Shown here piece after piece: positions 1 to 11,692 of a stretch of DNA of 64,000 nucleotides. Under the pieces are notes generated by a model, which saw only the letters and a list, made by a program, of their open reading frames with translations, did no database searches and was not told where the DNA came from. This stretch comes from Cryptomeria japonica (lineage: Eukaryota; Streptophyta; Pinopsida; Cupressales; Cupressaceae): assembly GCF_030272615.1 (NCBI RefSeq), contig NC_081408.1, positions 68,305,546 through 68,369,545 on the forward strand. The letters run 5' to 3'. The translations under genes were made by a program, and so were the position numbers. Within the stretch, counting starts at the first letter, position 1, and each line of letters begins with the position of its first letter.

Positions 1-1
1 A

Positions 2-3000
2 GCAGCAACTATATTGGAACCCGCAGCAACATCTATGGCACCAGTAATTCCAGCAGAAGCCACTGAGTCACCATTACCGATACTTCCAGTGACAAATCCA
101 TTAAACCCCATCACAATTCCTGCAACACCGATCACTACAAGGATACATAAACCAATCACACCTGCCGTGTTTAACTCCAAAGACATCCCAGTATGGTATA
201 GCAATCGGATGCTGGAGAGTGATTCAGAGACCGACTCACATGAGTGGGAATTCGATTCAGTGCAACTTAACACTTCAGATGAGGAAGACACATCACCACC
301 TCCACCCCGCAAAGACATCCCTGTTTACGGAGAAGCACAGATAAAGACCACTTGGGTACCTGAGCTGGAAACATCTTCCACAGACCCTACGTCTCATCCT
401 ACGCCTGATTCTGACAGGGAGAGTACCATCAACGACCTTCACCACACCGTCTTAACCCTCACTGATACATCTCCCGCACTTAACTTAATCGATGAAGTAA
501 TGCCCATTATCCACCCTGAACTCATTGAATGGAACCAACCAAATCCCCCATGTCTTGACCTCTTCCAGAACGATGAGGCTATCATTGACTTTTTAGAATT
601 ACGGGATAATCTACCAAGCGGGGATCACAAAGCTGGATTCGCCATTGAACTTAATAGCGCAGCATACTTTGGGGCGGATGCCAAACCCTTCAGCTGCAAA
701 AATATAACAATAAAACATGGATCTTCTAGTGAAAACCACACTGTGGCAATGTTTGATCCGACAAAAGTAAAAAGAAAGAGTGTATCCAATGGTGAAAACC
801 TCTCTGAGGCGCCTGAGGATGAAGGGTTTGACATCCTCCCTGCTAGTACACAACAGGAACGATCAACGATTCTTATCGAGGAAACCAAAGAATACAATGT
901 GGGGACTCCTGAAAATCCTCATATCATACATCTGGCATCTTTTCTCACTCCAGAGGAACAGCCTCAATTCATAGAGTTCTTCCAACAGCGTCAGATCAAC
1001 TTTGCATGGTCATATGCAGACATGCCTGGGCTTGATCCTGATTTAGTCATGCATCATCTCACAGTAGCAAAAGGAGCCAAACCTGTCAAGCAGAAGCTTC
1101 GTAAGATGCATCCTCAGATTGCCGTGCTAGTCAAAACAGAACTCAAGAAACTCCTGGATGTTGGTTTCATTAGACCAATTGATTATGCAAAATGGATCTC
1201 CAATATTGTGCCAGTTGGCAAACCAAAAGGGGGCATCCGCATTTGTACAGACTTCAGAGATCTAAATAAAGCATGTCCTAAGGATGACTTCCCTCTACCA
1301 AATATTGACATCATAGTAGATTTGACAGCAGGACATGCCATGCTTTCACTCATGGATGGCTTTTCAGGATACAATCAAATAAAGATCGCACCAGAGGACC
1401 AACATAAGACAGCCTTCACATGTCCATGGGGCACATATTGCTGGAATGTAATGCCTTTTGGTCTAAAGAATGCAGGAGCGACCTACCAAAGAGCAATGAC
1501 CACCATCTTCCATGACATGATGCATACTATGATGGAAGATTATGTGGATGATTTACTAGCAAAATCACTTACTAGAGAAGGACATCTTCACATCTTAGAT
1601 AAAATCTTTGATAGACTGGAACAATACCATGTTCGACTCAACCCAAAGAAATGTGTCTTCGGAGTGACCTCCGGGAAGCTTCTAGGATACATTGTCTCAA
1701 GCAAAGGTATTGAGGTCGATCCGGCAAAGGTTAAGGCAATCATGGACATGCCACCTCCACGGAATATCAGTCAGCTAAGGACACTACAAGGACGGCTTCA
1801 ATCCATCCGCAGATTCATTGCACAATTAGCCGATAAGTGTCACCCATTCACACACTTGCTACACAAGAACATCCGCTTTCAGTGGGATGACAAATGCCAG
1901 CAAGCATTTCAGGCGCTTAAAGACTATCTCATGAATCCACCATTGCTGATGCCACCAGATCCAAGTAGACCATTATTGCTCTATATCTCAGCAACAAGTA
2001 CAGCACTGGGTGTGCTACTGGCACAACATAATGCAGAAGGAAAAGAGTGTGCTATTTACTACATCTCTCGCACACTGGTTGGCTATGAACTCAATTACAC
2101 ACCTATTGAGCGAGCTTGCCTCGCAGTAATCTTGGCAGCCACTAAATTGCGACACTATCTATTGACACACAAGGTGCAACTCATTGCAAAAATTGATCCA
2201 CTCAAGTACTTACTCAGCAAAGCAGCATTGACAGGTCGTTTGGCCAAATGGGTAATGATTCTAAGTGAATTCGACATCGAGTATGTGGACCGTAAAGCTA
2301 TCAAAGGTCAGGTCATTGCAGATCAGTTGGCCGATGCACCTCTCATAGGCGATCATCCTCTCATTTCCAATTTTCCAGATGAAGAGATATTCATGATCAC
2401 AACAGCACAGCCATGGAAACTATATTTTGATGGTTCATACACTAGGCATGGCTCGGGGGCAGGCATTCTGTTTATCACACCTCAAGGTGATAGCATCCCG
2501 AAGTCTTACAGGCTCACATTTCCATGCACAAACAACATAGCAGAGTATGAGGCTTTGATCACAGGACTCAGGCTAGCCATACAATGGAAATTACAAGAAC
2601 TGCAAGTATATGGCGACTCACAACTGGTCATTCGACAAGCAACTGATGAATATCAGACCAAAGATGATAAACTCATGCCATACAAGCAAATGGTGGACAC
2701 TCTAAAGACATCATTTACTACTATCACCTTTGAGCAGATACCAAGAGATCAGAATCGAGCTGCTGACGCTATGGCTACTATCGCATCTCTCCTAGATCTT
2801 CCACAGAATTCAACACGCTACGAGTTCTTGGTAGAACAGCTTTGGATTCCCGCTTATGATATCCCTGAATCTAAAATGATATGTCGCCTTGTTGGTTCTG
2901 CATCCCCATGGTACGGTGAGTTCTACACCTATCTCCATGATCACACCCTTCCTCCCAACCAATCAAATAACCAACGAAAAACCTTCATTCGCCAAACTGC

Positions 3001-4165
3001 TCGATATACCATTATTGCTGAAACCCTATACCGACGTAGTCTTGATGGTACTCTCCTTCGATGTCTGGAACAAGATGAGATAACAAAGGCTTTGGAAGAA
3101 GTACATGAAGGGATTTGCGGGACTCATTCAAGTGGTCCATCACTCGCCAAGAAACTCCTGCGAGCTGGATACTATTGGCCATCTATGGAAAAGGATTCCT
3201 ACTACTTTGTCAAAAAATGCAAGAAATGTCAAGTTCATGGCGACCTGATACATGCACCGGCCCAGGAACTGCAACCAATCACAACACCATGGCCTTTTTG
3301 TCAATGGGGTCTTGATCTTGTGGGTAAAATCCATCCATCTTCATCCAATGGCCATAAATTCATTATTACCGCCACCGAATATTTCACCAAGTGGATCGAA
3401 GCTGTTCCACTTACCCAAGTCACCGGCAAGCAGATCGCCTCATTCATCCTCAATTACATCATCTGTCGGTATGGTGTGCCCATGTCCATTGTCACAGATA
3501 ATGGTCTTCCTTTCAAAAATCAGGATGTCCGTGAGCTTTGTGAGAAATTTCATATCCAACACCGCTTTTCCACTCCCTATTACCCACAAGGCAATGGTCA
3601 GGCCGAAGCATCCAATAAAAACATATTGAGGATCCTAAAGAAGACAGTCAATGATGCCGGTCGTGATTGGCATGTTCAATTGAATCCAGCGCTATGGGCA
3701 TATCGAACTAGCATTCGAACCCCTACAGGTGCAACTCCTTATTCATTGGTCTATGGTGCAGAAGCTATCTTGCCTATTGAGGTCGAGATACCATCCTTAC
3801 GAGTTTCATTGCACAATCTCATCGATGATGAAGCATACAGAGTATCTCGTCTTCAGGACTTAGAGTTACTTGATGAGAAACGACAAGCTGCATACAATCA
3901 CCTCAAAGCCTATCAGCAGCGCATGAGCAGAAGTTACAATCACCGAGTTAGACCTCGTACATTCGAGGTAGGTGATCTTGTTCTTCGAGAAAATCCTCGC
4001 AACCAACCAAACAGAGAACATCAAGGCAAGTTTGAATCAAATTGGCTAGGCCCATATGTTGTCACTGCTGTATTTGGGTCCGGGGCATATCAGTTGGCTA
4101 CATCAGACGGAGAACCGCTCGCAGATCCAATCAACAGCATGCACCTCAAACGGTTTTACACATAA
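2..4165 (+). CDS. pol: Ty3/gypsy Tat-type pol polyprotein (RT, RNase H, second RNase H, integrase), 5' partial
   Basis: The frame is open to the left edge, so the true start is outside; the first ATG is at base 35. Residues are counted from base 14. About 330 N-terminal residues are acidic and proline-rich with no D[ST]G protease motif, so protease is either upstream or absent. Reverse transcriptase follows with its YVDD box at 510-513, then a first RNase H (about 650-770). A second RNase H starts at WKLYFDGSYTRHG (about 801) and carries AEYEAL and YGDSQLV. Integrase has an HHCC finger (HEGICGTH near 1031, CKKC near 1069) and catalytic D1101, D1162 and E1198 with D-35-E spacing. The polyprotein copies element RNA into DNA and inserts it in the nucleus. 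No stop or frameshift interrupts the 1383 codons, in contrast to every other pol in the window. Confidence 0.93.
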   Translation, partial: AATILEPAATSMAPVIPAEATESPLPILPVTNPLNPITIPATPITTRIHKPITPAVFNSKDIPVWYSNRMLESDSETDSHEWEFDSVQLNTSDEEDTSPPPPRKDIPVYGEAQIKTTWVPELETSSTDPTSHPTPDSDRESTINDLHHTVLTLTDTSPALNLIDEVMPIIHPELIEWNQPNPPCLDLFQNDEAIIDFLELRDNLPSGDHKAGFAIELNSAAYFGADAKPFSCKNITIKHGSSSENHTVAMFDPTKVKRKSVSNGENLSEAPEDEGFDILPASTQQERSTILIEETKEYNVGTPENPHIIHLASFLTPEEQPQFIEFFQQRQINFAWSYADMPGLDPDLVMHHLTVAKGAKPVKQKLRKMHPQIAVLVKTELKKLLDVGFIRPIDYAKWISNIVPVGKPKGGIRICTDFRDLNKACPKDDFPLPNIDIIVDLTAGHAMLSLMDGFSGYNQIKIAPEDQHKTAFTCPWGTYCWNVMPFGLKNAGATYQRAMTTIFHDMMHTMMEDYVDDLLAKSLTREGHLHILDKIFDRLEQYHVRLNPKKCVFGVTSGKLLGYIVSSKGIEVDPAKVKAIMDMPPPRNISQLRTLQGRLQSIRRFIAQLADKCHPFTHLLHKNIRFQWDDKCQQAFQALKDYLMNPPLLMPPDPSRPLLLYISATSTALGVLLAQHNAEGKECAIYYISRTLVGYELNYTPIERACLAVILAATKLRHYLLTHKVQLIAKIDPLKYLLSKAALTGRLAKWVMILSEFDIEYVDRKAIKGQVIADQLADAPLIGDHPLISNFPDEEIFMITTAQPWKLYFDGSYTRHGSGAGILFITPQGDSIPKSYRLTFPCTNNIAEYEALITGLRLAIQWKLQELQVYGDSQLVIRQATDEYQTKDDKLMPYKQMVDTLKTSFTTITFEQIPRDQNRAADAMATIASLLDLPQNSTRYEFLVEQLWIPAYDIPESKMICRLVGSASPWYGEFYTYLHDHTLPPNQSNNQRKTFIRQTARYTIIAETLYRRSLDGTLLRCLEQDEITKALEEVHEGICGTHSSGPSLAKKLLRAGYYWPSMEKDSYYFVKKCKKCQVHGDLIHAPAQELQPITTPWPFCQWGLDLVGKIHPSSSNGHKFIITATEYFTKWIEAVPLTQVTGKQIASFILNYIICRYGVPMSIVTDNGLPFKNQDVRELCEKFHIQHRFSTPYYPQGNGQAEASNKNILRILKKTVNDAGRDWHVQLNPALWAYRTSIRTPTGATPYSLVYGAEAILPIEVEIPSLRVSLHNLIDDEAYRVSRLQDLELLDEKRQAAYNHLKAYQQRMSRSYNHRVRPRTFEVGDLVLRENPRNQPNREHQGKFESNWLGPYVVTAVFGSGAYQLATSDGEPLADPINSMHLKRFYT

Positions 4166-6583
4166 GCTGTACAGAGCATCAGGCTCCCCTACCTATCAGA
4201 AAATACCAAAAAACATTCAGAAAAATGTCCTGAAGAAAATATAAAAACATTCAAAAAAGTAAAGAAAAATCATGCATCCAAACGGTGAACAACCACTCCG
4301 GTGGCACCTTGGGTAAGAACGATGGTGAAAACCTGGCAAACAGGCGCCACTCGTAAAGGCTATGGCTCCATTATCTTTCAGACTTGTGGCGATCACATCT
4401 ACTTCATACATACATCCATCCATCCATCAACCATGGCTTGTTATTCCTCTGCAATTATGGTAGTACTCCATACATCTTGCATCCCGCTTTTTCATAGTCA
4501 TGTCTAAAACTGGGGGCAATGCCTTTAACCTATTGATGGAAGTGGATTCTACATTGTCTTATGATTCATTAAGTTCTTCATTCAAACAATCATCAAAAAT
4601 CCAAAAACATTCAAAAATATCTCGCAAAAATACCAAAAACATTCAAAACAATTCAAAATCCAAAAACATCGACAAAACCATTGAAAAATCATACAAAAAC
4701 ATGGCAACACCTTGTACATACTCATCCATGCAGATACCAAAACAAACATTGCGACAAACTACTCACACAATGACCATTTACCAAACAACCACACAATCCA
4801 CATCAACAATCCAAAACTGTCTTTAAAACAAGGATGCATCCTTCCTTACCAAAACAAAGACAAGATGATGTTTTCTTTGACAAGAAAATTCTGTTAGGCT
4901 GTCAAATACTTGGTTGATTTGTGAGTAATTCATTTGTTTATCTGTATCGGGATCTTTTCAACATTGTTTTGTATCGTTTGTGCATTATTTCCGATGAAGT
5001 TCTGGGGCATGTACTAATGGTGTCTACGTGGGAAGTTCACCAAGTTATGTGATCTTATGCCAAATATAGTCATAGATCACTACGGCTTGCTGACTACAGC
5101 GTATACCTCGACCATATGAGCATGAACCATTACCAAGGATCCTTATTCTTTATTCTTTATGTATATACTGTTTGTTTGCAGGTACAATGCTCTTCCTTTG
5201 GTTCCTCCTACCTCGTCCAAACTGGATAAAGGTTTTATTTCTTTGTACGGTATGCACTTGTCTCAGGATATGATCAGCCTAAGATCAAGGAGGACGATCC
5301 AAGTCATGCATGAACGGAGATAATCCTTGTCTGTTCCGCAAGCAATACTCAGGTCAACTTGATCCATTATATCAAGTTGCTTGTATTAACTTGCTATATC
5401 AAAATCCATGTAAGAAAGACTCTGGTCATCTTGAATCTTTATGTCAAGTTGCTTGTATTTTCTTACAACATTTTAAAGCTCAATGATGAAAAATAATGCA
5501 CCATGGATCGTCATTCCATCTCATCTGTATATACTGCATTCCGTTGCATTCCAACCATCCATACATTCATAATAGCTGCATATCATGCATACATAGTCAT
5601 AATAATGCATACTCTATTTTCCTCTTCTTCCATAGGACTCGGTCCTAGTCCTCCATATCTTCTATCTAACATCGAATCCCCCCTCACCCTCCCCATCTTG
5701 ATAATCACCATCACATACCCTACATCATGTCCCAATCAACCTAATCAAGCCACGTTCATCACCATCCATCTCTAAATAGGAGGGATTGTGTTTCCTATCC
5801 TAAGTCATCCAATAAGTCAAGAAAGTTACTCTATTTTGCACAGATACATCGACTCCCACACACCTAGACTATCAACAGATACTCTGATCAAGTATCTTCG
5901 GGTCTCAACAGGTAATCGATCATGGTAATCCTAGACTACATCAGGCATTTATCATAATGACCTAGTCTCAACGGGGCTGCCATGATTCCCCACAACCATC
6001 CATCACACGCACACACTATCAATTGATCAACCAATCAAACACAATCCACTGGACAATTACATCAATTGTCTACGTCTCAACGAGTATTTTGCTTCATATA
6101 CCTTGACTTCATCGGGCAATTACATCAATTGTCTAAGTCACATCAGGTCACTTTGATTCACTTACTCAGACTTTATCATGTCCAAGCGACCAACTGACAT
6201 CAACTGTCACGCTTTGACTTGACCGGGGCAATTAAACCGATTGCACCAGATTGTCCAACCAATTTTGATCAATTGTATAGCATCAATCAAAACACCACAC
6301 TACATCTGCTATATATCTCTTGCATGACCTCAGGGTACTCGCTGGCTTGGTGTTTCTTCATATTCACTCCATTTTCTCCCATTCTTTCATCATTAGTTCT
6401 AATTTCTTCTATTCTACCTCCCCTCCGCTTTTCATTCTTTTTCGAGAGATCGCCCGATTTTTCAAAAAAAAAATTCGGCCCATCTCTCGAGGGGGCATAC
6501 CACCCATTAAATTTACATTTTATGGGGCATTTCTTCACACCTATTTTTCTTTCTTTGAAACGATGCGATAAACTGCACCGTCT
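4166..6583 (+). other. Long 3' untranslated region of element A
   Basis: This is 2.4 kb between pol and the polypurine tract with no convincing ORF. At 4200-4710 it is A-rich with a recurring unit close to CCAAAAACATTCAAAA, in several imperfect copies. Long pol-to-LTR spacers are known in Tat elements. Short ORFs around 6219-6602 overlap a low-complexity T-rich and A-rich stretch and show no family resemblance. Confidence 0.6.
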
Positions 6584-6597
6584 CAAAGAGGGGCAAA
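6584..6597 (+). promoter_or_regulatory. Polypurine tract of element A
   Basis: CAAAGAGGGGCAAA sits directly before the TGTAGTCAC that opens the LTR. A purine-rich tract at this junction primes plus-strand DNA synthesis in LTR retrotransposons. Confidence 0.75.
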
Positions 6598-6901
6598 TGT
6601 AGTCACATAAATCTGTCCACTTAATTAAATAAATACTTAGTATTTATTTGATTATTTAACCATCAATTAATAATTAATTAAATTAATATTTAATTAATTC
6701 ATCTTAACGCTCTTCTCCTATTAATTAAATAAATTATTCAATTTATTTGATTTAATTCACTTAACCAAATTCAGACCATTAATTAAATAAATAAATCATA
6801 TTTATTTAATAAATCTTCTCTCACATTTAAATAAATTAATATTTATTTAAAACCCCCAAAATCCCACCTCTCACATTTAAATAAATAAATCATTTATTTA
6901 A

Positions 6902-7060
6902 ATCACCTTTATCCTCCACCCACTTGCATTTTCCTACAAATGCAAGTTGCACAATTATTTTAAATAAATAATTTATTTAAATCACCTTTATCCTCCACCC
7001 ACTTGTATTTTCCTACAAAAGCAAGTTGCACAACTATTTTAAATAAATTATTTATTTAAA
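6902..7060 (+). repeat. Tandem duplication, 79-bp unit, in the U3 of element A
   Basis: ATCACCTTTATCCTCCACCC recurs at 6902 and 6981, a period of 79 bases, followed each time by CACTTG(C/T)ATTTTCCTACAAA and an AAATAAAT block. A third, shorter copy trails from about 7060. Confidence 0.8.
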
Positions 7061-8044
7061 ATCCTATTTATCCTCACCCACTTGAAACCTTTAATGGTTT
7101 CCCTTAAAGTAGTCAAACTTGATGGCTTTAAAGTCTTCAAACTTGATGGCTTCCTTCTATAGTCTTCTTAAGACTTTAATGGTTTATCTTAAAGTCTTCA
7201 AGCCTTTAATGGTTTCCCTCAAAGTCTTCAAGCATTTTAAATGCTTTATCTTCATTTTTCTCATTTAAATAAATTAATATTTATTTGAATATTTATCCAA
7301 ATGCAAATTACACCATTTAATTGAAATAAATGATTTTATTTTAATTGAAAATACCAAAATTTCTCCCACTTGCATTTTCCTACAAAATCCACTTGCATGC
7401 CTAAACCCCTTCTAAATTCTTCTAAACCCTTCCTAATTAGCCTAATCCATCCCCTAAATATTGTCACATTCCTAAGCAAATTGGAGTCACTTCTCAAAGA
7501 CTCCAAAGTCTTTGAAAAGCAATTAATGCTTTGTGTGTTCAACAAATTAACCCTCAAAGTCTTGGATAACCTTTGAAAGCTTCCAACCTTCAACCACTAA
7601 ATGGCTCAAAGTCTTGGATAACCTTTGAAAGCTTTCAACCTTCAACCACTTAATCCCCAAAGTCTCCAATAACCATTAATGGTTAATTCAACCCTCCCAC
7701 ATGGTTAAAACATTTGTTTTGACTCAACCTCTACCCAACCCAAGGGTCTCATCAGGCCATTAATGCTTTGACCATGATTATCTCTTAAACATTTGCACAA
7801 AGGTTTATCCTTGGATTAACTCTTAATCCAATGGGTAATCTTAATTTAGACTTGACCCTTACCTTCTAGATAACCATGAGGTCTTCTCAGGCCTTTAATG
7901 CCTCCAACCTCTTCTCTCAACCCAATCCTATGTTGACACTTGTCACCATTTTATTGGTGCCAATTGTGCACATGGATCCCCAACTTTCAATCCTAACCCT
8001 TGTTAAGATTGCTCAATCTTAACCCTTCATTTCTCCATTTCTTC

Positions 8045-8053
8045 TATAAATAG
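8045..8053 (+). promoter_or_regulatory. TATA box of the element A LTR
   Basis: TATAAATAG lies about 350 bases before the LTR end, the position expected for the LTR RNA polymerase II promoter. Confidence 0.65.
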
Positions 8054-8399
8054 AACCCTTCTCCTCAAGCAAAGAGAAGCATTTTAGAGTATTGTTGTTA
8101 TACTGGCATTAGCATAGAGCTTTTTCATAGCATCACTATCTACTCTAGCATAGTATTTAGCTTTTCATTTCATATTTGAAGCTTAGTATTAAATCTCAAT
8201 CCTCCATAAGCATCCATAGTGCAAAAAGCTGCTGAGAGCTACACTCATTTGGGACTTGGAGAGGAGAGGAACAAGGGAGGAGCAACTATGAGCATCTTGA
8301 TTAGCTATTTCATTTTATGTTTATATGCTTTCTATTTCATGCTTAATATCTCTCTTGATATGCCTGTTTAGGATAATCTTTTGTTGCTAACACTAACGT

Positions 8400-8629
8400 T
8401 TGTTTCTTGTGCTCTTGTGTGTGTTGCCATCAAACAGATTTTCTAATCCTTTTTGCAGAGCATCATTTGGTTTCTCTCCATCTTCCACTTCTTCATCAGT
8501 CTCATCACCCCATTCTGTCTTAACCTTCCCTTTCTCCTTCTTAACCTCTCTAGTTCCTCTTCTTCCTTCTGCATCCTTCAATCCTTCTATCATCTCCGCC
8601 ACCAATTGCCAGATGGCTTATGGAGTCAT
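8400..8629 (-). pseudogene. gag: N-terminal gag fragment of element B
   Basis: The minus-strand frame downstream of the primer-binding site encodes a charged, Glu/Lys-rich peptide (WQLVAEMIEGLKDAEGRR, then an acidic run). A stop lies four codons after the ATG. Charge pattern and position fit the coiled-coil start of a chromovirus gag, like that of element D, but there is no conserved gag motif. The assignment rests mainly on the adjacent PBS. Confidence 0.4.
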
Positions 8630-8684
8630 TGAACTTGCTTCTAATTCTTCATAATCTGATATACACCAAATCTTTTAAATAATA

Positions 8685-8696
8685 GCTCTGATACCA
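8685..8696 (-). promoter_or_regulatory. Primer-binding site of element B (initiator tRNA-Met type)
   Basis: GCTCTGATACCA on the plus strand reads TGGTATCAGAGC on the minus strand, the standard complement of the 3' end of plant initiator tRNA-Met. It lies three bases from the LTR edge. Confidence 0.85.
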
Positions 8697-8699
8697 CTT

Positions 8700-9545
8700 T
8701 GATGCAGAGAGTCTTGGAGCTTTGTTTGTTACACCTTCTTGAGTGACTTGTCCTACTCAACCCTTCAACTACTCAAGTCCTTCCTATGGCACTTGGAAAG
8801 GGTTATGATAATGAGACCTCCAAGGTTTTAACCTTCTTGACTTGCCTCCTAGGTATAGCCAATGGTTTCTAGACAATCAACTCCACCACTTGAGGTTGCC
8901 ACCTCAGTTACTCACACACTCCTCTTCTAGGCTCCAACCACTCCTGCAAGGATCTTAACACACAATCACTTCCTATGGTTTCCCAATGCATCTACAAGGT
9001 GTATTCAATGTATTTTGAGGTTTAAGGTTCACCAAATCCATCGCCTTGGCTTCCTAACTCTTCTAGGTCTCTACCGGCACCAAAATAGGCCTAATTGCAT
9101 TAGCCCTCCCTAGGCAGTTTTAGGGTCTTAATTTGAAAAAGTCCCAAACAATCATAGAAATAAATCATGGATTTGAGTACCCTTTTGGAAGTTGTAGACA
9201 ATAATGGAAAATTGCATCTGGGTTATCCATACAAGTGGGGTTTCCAATGCTGCACTATTTTGAAGAGTTTAGGCCTCACCGGTGACTTGGCAAGATGGGT
9301 CTAAAACTCTTCACCAGTCAAATCTCCAACTTCAAACAATTTGGGAACCTTCAAGGGAAATCAAAGGGATTTCCATTCATGTGTCACTTGGTCCTTTACC
9401 AATCCCCATGTTCTCATAAATCACACCTTTCTTGTTGTCCTAACTCACCTACTCCTAGTGGTGAGCCTAGGGCTTCATTGTTTCTCCTCCTCCTGGACTT
9501 GAAACACCACACACCCTATTCTAAAGCTATGTACAAACCAAAAGA
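8700..9545 (-). repeat. 5' LTR of element B, right edge approximate
   Basis: It starts at TGATGCAGAG next to the PBS. No second copy is present in the window, so the outer edge is inferred from the start of copia coding sequence near 9569. Confidence 0.5.
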
Positions 9546-9568
9546 ATGATGATTTCATTTAATGTTCT

Positions 9569-10039
9569 TACATTGATGTTGATTGGGCTGGTGATGTTAA
9601 TGACCGAAAGAGCACTATCGGCGGAGCATTGTTTTGGGGTAAGAAACCGATTTAATGGGCTAGCAAGAAACAAGATTCAATATCCTTATCTGTTGTTGAA
9701 GCTGAGTACATTGTTGCTGTTAGTAATTGCACTCAGGTAGTTTGGATGAAACAAATATTGAAGGATATCAAAATTGTCTATGATGAGCCTATTGTCATAT
9801 ATTGTGATAATTTTAGTTCTATTGACATGTCAAAGAATTTGGTGCAACATTCAAAGACTAAGCATGCATCAATCAAATATCATTACTTGAGAGAGCAAGT
9901 CAGTGAAGGGAAGGTGAAGTTGGAGTATGTATCTACAAAGAAACAGATAGCCAATATTTTCACTAAGCCTTTGTCTGCATATACATTTGTCTATTTGAGA
10001 GACAAATTGGGGGTATCTACCCTTCCTGATGAGAACTAG
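9569..10039 (+). pseudogene. pol: Ty1/copia RNase H C-terminal fragment
   Basis: The reading begins at YIDVDWAGDVNDRKST and passes VEAEYI and YCDNFSS, giving the three acidic residues of copia RNase H, then ends a few residues after KQIANIFTKPL, the usual end of copia pol. A frameshift between about 9630 and 9740 splits it. Everything N-terminal is missing. It abuts the LTR at 10098 just as a pol end should, yet the gag and pol that follow that LTR lack precisely this RNase H region. Confidence 0.85.
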
Positions 10040-10097
10040 ATGCATTGAGTTGCATCAATCTGGTGGACTTCGGAGCCTTATCTATTTATCTGGGTTG

Positions 10098-11621
10098 TGT
10101 TGGAATATGTGCAGTGTATGTTGACATGATGATATTGTGTGTTGTCATTGATGTCAATATGATGAAGAGTGAACCGGTATATTGAAGTAACCACTTGCAA
10201 GAGAACCGATATATGTGAAAAAGAAGTGGTATGGCTGTCCAAGTGAACCGGTATGAAGAAATGTGAACGGGTATATGTGAAAAAGTGAAGCGGTATGTTT
10301 GTCCAAGTGAACTGGTATGTTGGAATGTGAACCAGTATATGGAATGTTTTGTATCAAGGTTTCATATGGTATGACTATCGGTTGGTAGTCTTAGCTTCAG
10401 GGTTTCCGATTGAAGTGTTCTACACCTTTGTGATTCAACAGATGACATTGTGTGATGTGTTAGCACTAGAATGAAGAACAGATTGTGTTGCCATGTCAGC
10501 CTTGTGCACGTGAAGTATCTTGCATGAAGGAGATTGATCCTATCTACCTTGGGAATGTGCGAGGTCTCTGTAAACGATGGAGAATGTGTGATGGGTTTTC
10601 AGCCTCCAAGAAGCGGTGAAGAACGAACGATGGAGAACGTCTTGAGATCTGTTCAAGACCATTGTATTCAAAGCAAAATGTTCAATGGTCAGGATTGAAC
10701 CAACTAAATTGCACAACCTAAATGTTTAGGGTTTAGGGTTTATGCTACCAACCTGTTTGTTTCCTATAAGGTCGATGTTGTGTTTCATGTTGAGGTTGTT
10801 GGCAAATATTGTGAGTGTATATAAGTACAGAGATACGTAATTCTTGCCAGACCAGATAAGAGAATAGATACCTGCAGAGTGTGAGTACAGAAGAAGTGAA
10901 CAAAAGCGGATCTGCATTGGCATTGAGTGCTATTACCAGATCATTGTATATCTATTGATCTCTAACCACTTCAATAGTTGGAAAATCCCTTAACAGGGTA
11001 GCTTTAACCAGCTTGTTGTAAATCCTTTAACAAGGTGACTCAAAATCATTGAGTTCTAAAATCCTATAACAAGGTAACCTTTAACAGGGTTTAATCCTTA
11101 ACCAGGTATTCTAGCCATCCCTTAACCAGGTGATCCCTAGCAGGATCAGTTCCTAACAAAACCTGTTGTAATAGTCTTTAACCGGACTAGGCTCCTAACA
11201 GAGCGGCCTTCAAAAGAATTCGAGAACAGCTTGTGGGTATTCATCCCCACTGTGGTTTTTCCCAGTTGGGTTTCCACGTGAAAAATATGTGTGTTATGTG
11301 TGATGCTTTGTTATTCTCTGTTAAGCAGTAAAGCATGTTGAACCAGTAAGTCTTTACATTTCTATTGTAGTATTACTAGTGTATGCATATGGGTGAAGTG
11401 GAAATAAGATGTTAGACTATATGGAAAGCTAAGTTACCGATCTATGTCTTTCACTGTGCTTAACACGTAATACTCTGGTTTAGACCGGTGTTATTGCTTG
11501 CCAGTCAAAGTGCAGGGTTCTCAGTCAAACCGGTTCAAGGAAAATTGTTTTTATCAGTACTAATTCACCCCCCCCCCTCTCAGTACTGGTTTGGTACTAA
11601 CTATTCACTATTGATTCATCA
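10098..11621 (+). repeat. Copia LTR of element C
   Basis: It opens TGTTGGAATATG and closes TTGATTCATCA. A TATATAAG box is at 10818-10825. The last about 140 bases recur at 15159-15298. It serves as the 3' LTR of the RNase H fragment to its left and as the 5' LTR of the gag-pol to its right. Repeated AACCGGTAT(A/G) words at 10170-10340 and AACAAGG or AACCAGG words at 10985-11160 are small internal repeats. Confidence 0.8.
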
Positions 11622-11623
11622 AT

Positions 11624-11635
11624 TGGTATCAGAGC
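11624..11635 (+). promoter_or_regulatory. Primer-binding site of element C (initiator tRNA-Met type)
   Basis: TGGTATCAGAGC sits two bases after the LTR end. It is the canonical plant copia primer site. Confidence 0.9.
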
Positions 11636-11692
11636 ATCCTCCAGGTCCTCTGTGTTGTAAGCTTAACCGCTTGAGGTAAAGATCCTACTCTA

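Larger units (their letters stand above)
1..8392 (+). mobile_element. Element A: Ty3/gypsy Tat-lineage LTR retrotransposon, 5' part off the window
   Basis: The parts seen in order are an uninterrupted pol frame, a 2.4-kb untranslated region, a polypurine tract and a 3' LTR that opens with TGT. Two RNase H domains, one after RT and a second archaeal-type one before integrase, place it in the plant Tat group. The 5' LTR, primer-binding site, gag and protease must lie left of base 1, so length and target duplication cannot be read. The open pol frame makes it one of the better preserved elements here. The right edge is uncertain by about 30 bases because element B starts there. Confidence 0.85.
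6598..8392 (+). repeat. 3' LTR of element A
   Basis: It begins TGTAGTCACATAAA right after the purine tract and is AT-rich with many AAATAAATTAAT-like runs. A TATAAATAG box at 8045-8053 marks the U3/R promoter. The right end is put at ...GCTAACA by TG/CA logic, with an uncertainty of about 30 bases, because the partner LTR is outside the window and element B follows directly. Confidence 0.7.
8400..9545 (-). mobile_element. Element B: truncated Ty3/gypsy fragment (gag start, PBS, LTR)
   Basis: Read on the minus strand the order is LTR, primer-binding site, start of gag. Its LTR edge (TGATGCAGAG) resembles that of element D, but the remaining LTR sequence differs, so it is a related rather than identical family. 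The left end is cut at the element A junction and the right end where copia sequence begins. No pol is left. Confidence 0.6.

Noticed and set aside
6219-6602. ORFs before the element A LTR
   Set aside because: They run through homopolymer stretches and the polypurine tract and have no conserved motif.
8400-8654. Plus-strand Ser/Pro-rich ORF as a gene
   Set aside because: It is antisense to the element B gag fragment, which is supported by the adjacent primer-binding site.
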